A stretch of DNA of 25,113 bases from positions 1 through 25,113 of the forward strand of contig PCAH01000037.1 in the NCBI GenBank assembly GCA_002730485.1, given 5' to 3'. The position numbers and the translations under genes are program-made. The notes beneath the pieces are model-generated. The model was not told where the DNA came from and made no database searches. It saw nothing but the letters and a program-made list of their open reading frames with translations. Below, piece by piece: positions 1 to 6,379 of this stretch. Source of the stretch: Dehalococcoidia bacterium (GTDB lineage: Bacteria > Chloroflexota > Dehalococcoidia > UBA3495). Positions within the stretch are counted from its first letter, which is position 1. Each line of letters starts with the position of its first letter.

Positions 1-423
1 AATTGGTGCCGGACAGCTGCGGCATAACCCACAGATTCCGAACCATTTATTAGGCTGTATTTGTGGGGCTCAAGCATTAAATGAACGTCCGCGTCGAGAT
101 CAGCATCGACGGATAAGGGCTCAAGACCGGCTGATCGATTTCAGATCTTTGCTAGCGGGGTCAGCGTTGCCCGCTCTACTGGCAAAGAATATATATATCG
201 GATTTGTCTGGGTAAGCTTTTGTTGTGGATCCGAACAACGCTCTAGCCAGGGTGAGGTTTTTCCTTGAGACATCAATGACGAGCGTCTGCTGTGTACCAG
301 TGGGAATAGCGTGGTTATTCTCAAACTGCGTCCCATCATCCGCTCCAATTGGCGTCTTAGTTGTATCCATAGAGGCGTCGTTCAGACTGGCGCCACTGCC
401 CACAGAGAATTGAGAGTAGAAAT

Positions 424-481
424 GCGATTACCAGGGTGTTAGCGCAGGCCTAACACCCTGGTAATCGCCTCCGTGTTTTTT
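424..481 (+). terminator. Strong rho-independent terminator
   Basis: There is a perfect 19-bp inverted repeat, arms 424-442 and 450-468, with a 7-nt loop. Seven bases after the stem comes a run of six T (476-481). The T-run direction says it ends plus-strand transcription coming from the left, although no convincing plus-strand gene is visible upstream inside the window. Confidence 0.75.
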
Positions 482-526
482 CCTTTATATCCTAGCCACA
501 ATAGCCCGAGCTCGCGCTTTGCGGCG

Positions 527-556
527 TTGACTGAGTATTTCCCGCTGTGTTAGCTT
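527..556 (+). promoter_or_regulatory. Possible sigma70 promoter for the IscA-like gene
   Basis: TTGACT (527-532) is a good -35 box. It is followed after 18 bases by TAGCTT (551-556), a weak -10 box. It lies about 70 bases before the IscA-like start codon and downstream of the 424-481 terminator, where a new promoter is expected. The -10 match is poor, so this is tentative. Confidence 0.3.
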
Positions 557-628
557 TACTAACTACAAGTCCGGATACCAAACGTTCCGGAAATCTTCCC
601 CACACAGGCTCCCAAGGAGAATAGGCAA

Positions 629-1009
629 ATGGAAGTTACGACTCTCGCCATAGAGAAGCTCAAGGAAGTCATGGAAGAACAAGGTGAAATTAACGGGTCG
701 TTGCGGGTAGTAGCCATACCCGCCGAAACAGGCGGCCTTCAATATATGCTAACCATGGAAAATGAGACCCAGTCTGATGACACAGTCATGGCCAAAGAGG
801 GAGTCAATTTCCTTATGGACTCCGACAGTGCGCCCTTCTTGGAAGAGGCAACAATTGACTACGTTGAGAATCTGGGCGGGCAGGTCGGGTTCGTAATTAA
901 CAACCCAATGTTCTCCAGCGCTGGCGGTTGCGGCGGCGGATGCGCCTGCGGCAGCGGAGGCGGTGGTTGCGGCGGCGGCGGAGGCCAGTGCGGCTGCGGC
1001 GGCCACTAA
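629..1009 (+). CDS. IscA/HesB-like A-type iron-sulfur protein with Gly/Cys-rich tail
   Basis: The 126-residue product matches the A-type Fe-S carrier fold (IscA/SufA/ErpA/HesB): an N-terminal helix, the segment ending GGLQY (35-39) that corresponds to GCSGFQY in IscA, the D-Y-V-E strand (77-80) and the GF-x-I-NNP turn (87-93). The first of the three ligand cysteines of IscA is replaced by Thr34. The C-terminal C-G-C motif is expanded into a tail (99-126) that is almost only Gly with six Cys (101, 105, 107, 114, 121, 123) and a terminal His. The family delivers Fe-S clusters or iron to apoproteins. With one canonical ligand lost and a metal-binding-like tail added, this member may bind metal differently. 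The start is fixed by an AAGGAG site at 614-619. It is monocistronic, with a terminator after it. Family assignment is confident, function is not. Confidence 0.8.
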   Translation: MEVTTLAIEKLKEVMEEQGEINGSLRVVAIPAETGGLQYMLTMENETQSDDTVMAKEGVNFLMDSDSAPFLEEATIDYVENLGGQVGFVINNPMFSSAGGCGGGCACGSGGGGCGGGGGQCGCGGH

Positions 1010-1039
1010 GCCAAAGCCCTCATAACTGAGTAGCCAATT

Positions 1040-1070
1040 AAAGAGCTTCAGACTTCTGGAGCTCTTTTTA
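1040..1070 (+). terminator. Rho-independent terminator of the IscA-like gene
   Basis: A stem of eight Watson-Crick pairs (AAAGAGCT at 1040-1047 with AGCTCTTT at 1060-1067), extended inward by a wobble pair and a C-G pair, has an 8-nt loop. The right arm runs into a T-rich tail (TTTTTAGTTTT). It lies about 30 bases after the TAA of the IscA-like gene. Confidence 0.75.
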
Positions 1071-1583
1071 GTTTTGAAGCTAGCTTGTTAAGCTGCCACT
1101 TGTCCGACACCCAAATCAGGATGACAGCAATCGCTTGCCCCGCAAACAGAATCCTCTAAACCAAAACCCCACATAAGGAACCAAAAGCCAAAAATATTCC
1201 GTGCCAAACGACTGCGTAGGAACCCGACCGACGCTGAACCAGTCCGTTGATTTGACCTGCGTAACTGACAAGTCTTTGGGCTGCGGTTATGACGGCAGCA
1301 CGCTAGCGGTCCACACATCATCGACTTTGCGTGCCCTGAGATTCGCCAAGTGATAAAGTTAGACGGCGGACAGCGCTCAAAGGCGGTTGAGTATGATTCG
1401 CCACGCTCATAATACTTAAGTGGCTATGGTTTTCGTTCATTCGGTTTTGGAATAATCGTTGTTTGGCTGAGATAAAAGGTCTTGAAGAAGCAATCTGAAG
1501 AGAACTGAATCCAACGCCTGAAAGTGATTACTCAAACCGTACTTTCAAATTAGAAGATTCCACTTTGCAGGAGAAAATCAATC
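1071..1583. other. Intergenic region without a gene
   Basis: About 510 bases between the IscA-like terminator and the gamma-glutamyltransferase gene. A minus-strand frame at 1088-1321 is open but its translation, rich in Cys, Arg and Trp, is unlike its neighbours and lacks a ribosome binding site, so I do not call it. The right half (from about 1330) is more AT-rich and probably holds the promoter of the downstream operon, but I could not pick one convincingly. Confidence 0.5.
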
Positions 1584-3302
1584 ATGGTGCAGACACCGCA
1601 CGGCATTAAGTTTGAGTCCAATCGTCCAGTGGTAATGGGGCGTAACGGGATGGTGTGCGCCGGACAACCCTTGGCAGCTCAGGCAGGGATGGCCGTCTTG
1701 CAGAAGGGCGGTAACGCTGTGGATGCGGCCATCGCCACTGCCGCTGCGTTGAATGTGGTTGAGCCAAACATGTCCGGCGTCGGCGGTGACGGCTACATCA
1801 TGATCTACAACAAGGCCGAGAATAAGATAGACATCTGCAACGCCACCGGCGCAGCTCCCTACGCCACAGACGTGGAGTGGTACCGGTCCAACGGCATTCC
1901 CGCCAAAGGGATCATGTCAATTTCCGTGCCTGGCTTGGTGGATGGCTGGATGGCTGCCCACGAGAAATACGGCACCCTGCAACGATCAGAGCTATTCGCT
2001 ACGGCAATCGACCTTGCCGACAATGGCTTCCCCACTACTCATGTATTGTCACGCGTTATCGCAGGCGATTCACTGCTGTGCGAATTCCCGGCTTCACAAG
2101 CCATCTTTGCCCCCGGTGGCAAACCGATGCAACCTGGTGAGATTCTCTACCAAAAAGACCTGGCCAAAACCTTCAGGGCCATCGTTGATGGTGGCCGGAA
2201 CGCCTTCTACACCGGTGAAATCGCCCAATCCATTGTCAAGTTCTCCGACGAACAGGGCGGCTTGATCTCCATGAAAGACCTGGCCGATTGCCATTCCCGC
2301 TGGGAGGCTCCAATCTCTACCAGTTATCGCGGGCACTCGGTCTACGAAGCGCCGCCCAACTCTAGCGGCCACGTGCTGCTCCAAGAGTTGAACATGGTGG
2401 AGCAGTTCGACCTGCAATCCATGGGCTGCCACTCAGCCGAAATCATCCACCTGATGGTTGAAGCAAAAAAGCTGGCGTTCATCGACAGGGAAGCCTACAT
2501 GGCCGATCCCGACCACACGGACGTGCCCACTCTGGGATTGATATCCAAAGAGTATGCCAAAGAAAGGGCCAAGCTCATCGATCCAGCCAAGGCGTCCGAC
2601 CCCACCCACGGCGACCCATGGGTCTACCAGTCTGGGTCTGGCAGCGCCGAACGCGTGACCGCAGGCGCCGTCCAAGAAGAGGACACAACCTGCCTCGTGA
2701 TCGTCGACCAGTGGGGCAATGCTGTCTGCCAACTCCAGAGTATCCAGAGTTCTCTGGGCTCCAGCATCGTGGCTGAGGGCACCGGGATTCTCCTGAACAA
2801 CCGGATGACCTATTGGCACCTTGACGAAGACCATGTGGACTGCCTCCAGCCCGGCAAACGGGTTCGCCATACCATGAACCCGGTGATGGTATTTGAAGGT
2901 GATGGCCCAGCCTCCGATGGCAAGGCTGCCGGTAGCGGAAAACTGATGCTGGTCTGCGGTACCCCTGGAGCCGACACCCAGGTGCAGACCAACATGCAGG
3001 TCATCACCCACCTGATCGACTTTGGCATGACTGTTGCCGAGTGTGTGGAAGCACCTCGGTGGCGCAATTCCCATAGCCCAACCGAGTCCAACGTCCCCCA
3101 CGTCTGTGATAATCTGTTGCACATGGAGTCCAGGTTCGGATCAGACGTGCGCCAAGCTCTAGAAAGAAAAGGCCACCAACTGAATATAATGCCTGATTGG
3201 GGTGCTCAGGGCAGCGAGATGATGATCCAGGTGGACCCCAAGACCGGCGCTCTCCACGGAGCCGCAGACCCACGGCGAGACGGCTACGCCATCGGCTGGT
3301 AG
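1584..3302 (+). CDS. Gamma-glutamyltransferase family protein (Ntn hydrolase)
   Basis: This 572-residue protein belongs to the gamma-glutamyltranspeptidase family, which cleaves gamma-glutamyl or related amide bonds after the precursor cuts itself into two subunits. Visible family features are the N-terminal G-M-V-C-A-G-Q-P-L-A-A-Q-A-G segment, the GGNAVDAAIA motif near residue 45, the G-V-G-G-D-G-Y motif, and the self-cleavage site D367-T368-T369 with Thr368 as expected nucleophile, followed by the conserved V-D-x-x-G-N-A-V. The glycine-rich G-T-P-G-A-D-T-Q-V-Q-T segment near residue 457 corresponds to the GSPGGSR region of classical enzymes. The His usually following T-T is Cys370 here, and the oxyanion-region sequence deviates, so the substrate may not be glutathione. 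There is no signal peptide, so it should be cytosolic, unlike periplasmic Ggt. AGGAGA at 1569-1574 fixes the start. Two small genes follow closely. Confidence 0.9.
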   Translation: MVQTPHGIKFESNRPVVMGRNGMVCAGQPLAAQAGMAVLQKGGNAVDAAIATAAALNVVEPNMSGVGGDGYIMIYNKAENKIDICNATGAAPYATDVEWYRSNGIPAKGIMSISVPGLVDGWMAAHEKYGTLQRSELFATAIDLADNGFPTTHVLSRVIAGDSLLCEFPASQAIFAPGGKPMQPGEILYQKDLAKTFRAIVDGGRNAFYTGEIAQSIVKFSDEQGGLISMKDLADCHSRWEAPISTSYRGHSVYEAPPNSSGHVLLQELNMVEQFDLQSMGCHSAEIIHLMVEAKKLAFIDREAYMADPDHTDVPTLGLISKEYAKERAKLIDPAKASDPTHGDPWVYQSGSGSAERVTAGAVQEEDTTCLVIVDQWGNAVCQLQSIQSSLGSSIVAEGTGILLNNRMTYWHLDEDHVDCLQPGKRVRHTMNPVMVFEGDGPASDGKAAGSGKLMLVCGTPGADTQVQTNMQVITHLIDFGMTVAECVEAPRWRNSHSPTESNVPHVCDNLLHMESRFGSDVRQALERKGHQLNIMPDWGAQGSEMMIQVDPKTGALHGAADPRRDGYAIGW

Positions 3303-3334
3303 CCACCGCTAAAAATCACCAACACAGGAAATCA

Positions 3335-3817
3335 ATGCGTATACCCGGATCAAAAAGAAGCCCGTACCCCGATGAATGTGGCGGTCGTGCAGGAACATTT
3401 GCCGAGGCTGTGAGAGACGGCGATATGGACTTGGCTTGGTCCATGTTGTCCAAGGAGACCCGCGGCATGCGAATGGGCGTGTGGGCCACTCGGAACCAGA
3501 TCAACATGCAGGATGCCTACCGCGCCGGATACAACCAGGACCATCCCATGCGGGCAGCGATGCTGGACGATTTCAGAAAGACGGTGCTCAGTCTCTGGCC
3601 GTTGGAAGACCTGACCGACCTTGGAATCTCTCCCACCAGCTATCTGGATGACCTACACGCATTTGCCTTTCTTCCCTTTGGCATGCAGGACGACACCACA
3701 GAGGTGGAGCACGGCCGGGCCATGAACGGTCTGATACTGCCCATGCTCTGGGAAGACGATGCCTGGCAAGTTGACCTTCCGGGTTGGCGCTTATTGGAAG
3801 TGCCGGACAAGGCGTAA
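3335..3817 (+). CDS. NTF2-like hypothetical protein
   Basis: A 160-residue protein of unknown function. The segment T-F-A-E-A-V-R-D-G-D-M-D-L-A-W-S-M-L-S (about 24-42) resembles the first helix of NTF2-like/SnoaL-like proteins, and the ending L-W-E-D-D-A-W-Q-V-D-L-P-G-W resembles the last strands of that fold, where a small cone-shaped pocket forms. I see no catalytic motif and no signal peptide. The ATG at 3335 follows a CAGGAA site, 32 bases after the gamma-glutamyltransferase stop, and the stop lies 4 bases before the next start. It is therefore probably the middle gene of a three-gene operon. The fold assignment is inference. A longer start in the same frame at 3197 would overlap the upstream gene and has no ribosome binding site. 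Confidence 0.7.
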   Translation: MRIPGSKRSPYPDECGGRAGTFAEAVRDGDMDLAWSMLSKETRGMRMGVWATRNQINMQDAYRAGYNQDHPMRAAMLDDFRKTVLSLWPLEDLTDLGISPTSYLDDLHAFAFLPFGMQDDTTEVEHGRAMNGLILPMLWEDDAWQVDLPGWRLLEVPDKA

Positions 3818-3821
3818 TACA

Positions 3822-4160
3822 GTGGTACGGCGGGCATCGGTAGACATCAGGCCACTGGTGCCGCCACGCGCGTCCGAAGATTCCAACCTCTGCGCGCTCT
3901 GCAAACGAGAGTCCTCTCGATTCACTTCCCACCACCTGATCCCCCGCTCACGAGGAGGCAAGTTCGGCCCCCAGGCCAAGCTGTGCCCCACCTGTCACCG
4001 GCAGGTCCATGCCATGTTTTCCGAGTCCACACTGGCCAAAGAACTGAACTCCATAGCAGCATTGCGGGCCAACCCGGAGTTCTCTGACTATCTGAGATGG
4101 GCCAGGCATCAAAAAGGCCTCACCAGCTTCAGGGTCCGCCGAGCCAAGAACCGGCGTTAG
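3822..4160 (+). CDS. Small HNH-type zinc-binding protein (putative endonuclease)
   Basis: A 112-residue protein with a compact HNH/treble-clef core: C24-x-x-C27, then H37-H38-L-I-P-R-S-R-G-G, then C55-x-x-C58-H59 and H63. The two C-x-x-C pairs should hold a structural zinc ion, and His37/His38 with His63 would be at the metal-dependent nuclease site. Small stand-alone proteins like this are common and mostly uncharacterised. I chose the GTG at 3822, four bases after the upstream stop, because an upstream TTG-type start would overlap the preceding gene by about 60 bases. AAGG at 3809-3812 could serve as ribosome binding site. The operon position suggests co-expression with the gamma-glutamyltransferase. 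Nuclease activity is family knowledge, not shown by the sequence. Confidence 0.75.
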   Translation: MVRRASVDIRPLVPPRASEDSNLCALCKRESSRFTSHHLIPRSRGGKFGPQAKLCPTCHRQVHAMFSESTLAKELNSIAALRANPEFSDYLRWARHQKGLTSFRVRRAKNRR

Positions 4161-4196
4161 CCTTAACTTTTCACCTGACTGCGACGCCCGCTCTCC

Positions 4197-4226
4197 TTGT
4201 ACTGTCGTCACGCCAGGGAATATACT
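4197..4226 (+). promoter_or_regulatory. Candidate promoter of the LON-domain gene, possibly leaderless
   Basis: TTGTAC (4197-4202), an 18-base spacer and TATACT (4221-4226, five of six consensus bases). The predicted start of transcription (about 4233) is only a few bases before the ATG at 4236, and there is no Shine-Dalgarno sequence, which fits a leaderless messenger. Confidence 0.4.
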
Positions 4227-4235
4227 TCTAGTGTT

Positions 4236-4907
4236 ATGGCTCAGCCTCAAGACGAGTCCTCAGACGGGCTCACCACACTACCTTTATTTCCCTTGAACCT
4301 GGTTCTATTTCCTGGCATGGACCTGCCCCTTCACATCTTTGAAGAGCGGTACCGTGACATGATCGGGGAGTGCCTGGAAAAGGACGCGCCCTTTGGAGTT
4401 GTCCTGATCAAAGAGGGGCCAGAGGTTGGAGCGCCGGCCGAGCCGGAGCGAATCGGTACGTCCACCCGCATACTCCGATCTGAGATGCTAGACCAGGGTC
4501 GAATGAACATCATGACCAAGGGACAGCAGCGGTTCGAGATCGAAGAGATTATCCAGCGGGTGCCCCACGTGGTGGGGCGGGTCCGCTACCTGGTGGATAT
4601 AGAAGGCGAAGGCTGTGCCGAGTTGCTGCCCCAGGTCAACGAAGAATACGTCGAGCTGGTTCGAAACCTAACTGCGCTCACCGGGGGCTACACTTCTAGG
4701 GTGGACATCCCAGAAGACCCCATCGCACTCTCGTATGCCATCGCGGCCAGCCTGGATATGGAGCCACACCTACGACAAAGTCTGCTGGTCACGGAAACTG
4801 CTGCAACCCGGCTCTTTGACCTGATTCCCTTGCTGAAACAGGGCAATGAAGCGCTGCGAGAGCGCATGGCCAAGCAAAACCCCTTCCAGGGCCCGCGCCT
4901 GAACTGA
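4236..4907 (+). CDS. Stand-alone LON substrate-binding domain protein
   Basis: This 223-residue protein is the N-terminal (PUA-like) domain of Lon protease without ATPase or peptidase parts. Diagnostic sequence is L-P-L-F-P-L-N-L-V-L-F-P-G-M-D-L-P-L-H-I-F-E-E-R-Y (about 15-39), followed by F-G-V-V-L-I-K-E-G and G-T-S-T-R-I. The C-terminal half (about 110-210) is helical, as in other such proteins, and includes the D-P-I-A-L-S-Y-A-I-A-A-S-L segment. These proteins are widespread; a role in recognising unfolded proteins is assumed from Lon but not established. The ATG at 4236 has no ribosome binding site, so initiation may be leaderless. It converges with the minus-strand selenoprotein operon, leaving only 9 bases between the two stop codons. 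Confidence 0.88.
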   Translation: MAQPQDESSDGLTTLPLFPLNLVLFPGMDLPLHIFEERYRDMIGECLEKDAPFGVVLIKEGPEVGAPAEPERIGTSTRILRSEMLDQGRMNIMTKGQQRFEIEEIIQRVPHVVGRVRYLVDIEGEGCAELLPQVNEEYVELVRNLTALTGGYTSRVDIPEDPIALSYAIAASLDMEPHLRQSLLVTETAATRLFDLIPLLKQGNEALRERMAKQNPFQGPRLN

Positions 4908-4916
4908 TTACCGGAC

Positions 4917-5852
4917 CTAACCGATCTTGGTCAGGTCTCCAAAGAGGCGTAACGCCGCAGTCTCCGGTATCAGACCCGAGAACAATTCTGGGTGGATCAT
5001 CTCTGCCATGATCTCCAAGCCGGTCACCAACCTCGGACCGGAGCGGCTGGTATAGGAACCGGCATCCACCACGTAGACCCGGTTGTTCTTCACCGCTGGC
5101 AGCGATGCCCAGCCTTCTTTGGCAGTCATGATCGGCATGTCTTCCAGGCATCGCTTAACGTCAAACCCGCACTGCATCATTATGATGATCTCTGGCTGGC
5201 TGGCCACCACTTCGTCCCAGTCCAGTTTGAGCGTGCCGGTGTCTTTGTCCCCAAAACTATTGGTGCCGCCAGCCATCTCGGTCATCTCAGGCACCCAGTG
5301 GCCGCCGCACATGATCGGGTCAGCCCACTCGATGTGGAGCACGCTGGGGTGGTTATCGGCATCTTTGGCACGCTCGACTATCGACTCGATACGTGCGGTC
5401 AGTCCAGCAGTTATCTCTGCCGCCTTGGCTTCAGTACCAGTGGCCCTCCCGACCCGGTTGATGTCTTCAACCACGTCTCCGATATGCAGCGGGTCCAGTG
5501 ACAATATCTCCGGTTCTTTGGCCAGTCCCACACTCACCTCGGCAACCTGCCGAGTAGAGATTGCTCAAACCTCGCAGATGGCCTGGGTTATCAGCAGATC
5601 CGGCTCGGCGGCTTTGAGCAATTCGGTATCGATCTCATAGATACCAAGACCCTGGGCCAACCGCTCTGAAATCACCCGACTTATCTCGCCACTGGTCGGC
5701 TCCTGATCCTCAAAGACACTGTGGACCACGTGGGGTTTGTCGCGAGCTTCCGGCGGGTAGTCGCACTCGTGGGTCACGCCGTAAAGCGAGTCCTTGAGCC
5801 CCAGGTCATAGACCATCTCGGTGGCGCTGGGCAAAAAAGAGCAGATGCGCAT
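4917..5852 (-). CDS. Cobalamin-binding-protein-like (BtuF fold) protein with in-frame UGA: predicted selenoprotein
   Basis: Read through one TGA (5565-5567) this is a 311-residue protein of the periplasmic-binding fold family often annotated cobalamin-binding protein. Features are [12 protein letters not shown] at the N-terminus, [18 protein letters not shown] then UGA (residue 96), then [10 protein letters not shown] continuing in the same frame, I-L-S-L-D-P, H-I-E-W-A-D-P, G-H-W-V-P-E-M and M-Q-C-G-F-D. Family members I know have Cys where the TGA lies (C-E-V-C), so selenocysteine would give C-E-V-U. There is no signal peptide, so it is not a classical periplasmic BtuF. A perfect hairpin follows the TGA (5538-5554). 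AAGGA before the ATG at 5852 fixes the start. It lies 36 bases after the OsmC-like gene in the same operon. The alternative is a pseudogene, or separate pieces at 5565-5852 and 4917-5537. Ligand and reaction are unknown. Confidence 0.8.
5533..5567 (-). promoter_or_regulatory. Candidate bacterial SECIS element after UGA-96
   Basis: On the minus strand the UGA (5567-5565) is followed, 10 bases later, by CTCGGCAGGTTGCCGAG (5554-5538): a perfect 7-bp stem with GGT loop. The loop lies 17 bases after the UGA and begins with G. Below a 2x2 internal loop, CTC (5559-5557) pairs with GAG (5535-5533). As I recall the bacterial SECIS model, a loop 16-37 bases after the UGA with a G in its first two positions is required, and this fits. 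The role is inferred from structure and position only. Confidence 0.65.
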
Positions 5853-5888
5853 ATATCGTCCTTGGCTGAAACCGGTCAGCCGTTAGTT

Positions 5889-6326
5889 TTATCGGCGTTT
5901 TTCGGTGTGGGAAACCAGTTCCACGGTGGTATCAGCGGTCGCCACGGCGACCGAACCGTAAAGGGGTCAACGCTTTTTCCAGGTCTCAACCAAGTTATGG
6001 GCATCTTCATCGTCGACGCCCCACATCTCGAACTTGATCCTGACGGCGTCGTAGAGGGTCAGGTCTCCGTGGTCCGCGTCCGAGTCACGGTAGGACTCCA
6101 CGCCAACGTCCATCCAGTCCAGGTCGATGCTGTCGGTGTTGGCCAAGCGTTCTACCATGTTCACCGCGCAAGCCGAGATACCGGAGAAGAAAAGCTCTCC
6201 GGCCCCGACCTCGTCTCCGCCGCCGTCATCGGCCACGAAATGGTGGGTTCGGGCGTTGCAGATGGCCCGTCCCAGGGTTCCGGTGCTGTAACCACGGACC
6301 TTATAAGCAAGTGTCAGGTTAGCCAT
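5889..6326 (-). CDS. OsmC-like protein with in-frame UGA: predicted selenoprotein
   Basis: Read through the TGA at 5967-5969 this is a 145-residue OsmC-family protein, the usual family length; stopping at the TGA would leave 119 residues and lose the last catalytic strand. OsmC/Ohr proteins reduce organic hydroperoxides with two cysteines. The first is visible as Cys53 in G-I-S-A-C-A-V-N-M. The second normally sits in a C-P-[LVI] motif. Here that position (120) is the TGA, followed in the same frame by P-L-Y-G-S-V-A-V-A-T and V-E-L-V, a typical OsmC ending, up to a TAA at 5889. A Cys53-Sec120 pair is thus predicted. A 7-bp hairpin follows the TGA (5936-5953). OsmC-like proteins are, as I recall, among known bacterial selenoprotein families. 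GGAGG before the ATG fixes the start. Neighbours are a RidA-like gene 53 bases upstream and the second UGA gene downstream. Confidence 0.85.
5928..5969 (-). promoter_or_regulatory. Candidate bacterial SECIS element after UGA-120
   Basis: On the minus strand the UGA (5969-5967) is followed by CGGTCGCCGTGGCGACCG (5953-5936): a perfect 7-bp stem with a CGTG loop starting 20 bases after the UGA. GGT (5957-5955) can pair with ACC (5930-5928) below an asymmetric internal loop. G is the second loop base. Distance and loop agree with the bacterial SECIS model as I recall it. The same codons also encode the conserved OsmC ending, so protein and RNA signals overlap. Confidence 0.65.
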
Positions 6327-6379
6327 CGTTTCCTCCAGAAATCGGTAGGTTTTGGTTGAACCAGATTTTAGCCAGGTTT

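Larger units (their letters stand above)
1..628. other. Leading intergenic region, no convincing gene
   Basis: No reading frame here has a recognisable product. One plus-strand frame is open from the left edge (about position 2) to a TGA at 266-268 and could be the tail of a gene lying mostly outside the window, but I do not recognise the 88-residue translation. Two overlapping minus-strand frames between 121 and 403 have no ribosome binding site and look like chance. The clear elements are the terminator hairpin at 424-481 and a possible promoter before the IscA-like gene at 629. Confidence 0.5.

Noticed and set aside
176..403. Minus-strand 75-residue ORF near the left end
   Set aside because: No ribosome binding site, GTG start only, no recognisable family, and it overlaps another open frame.
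2433..3122. Minus-strand 229-residue ORF within the gamma-glutamyltransferase gene
   Set aside because: It is antisense to a gene with conserved motifs and its translation resembles nothing I know.
4917..5537. Treating 4917-5537 and 5565-5852 as two separate genes
   Set aside because: They are in the same frame with only a TGA between them, the protein family continues through it, and no ribosome binding site precedes the second part.
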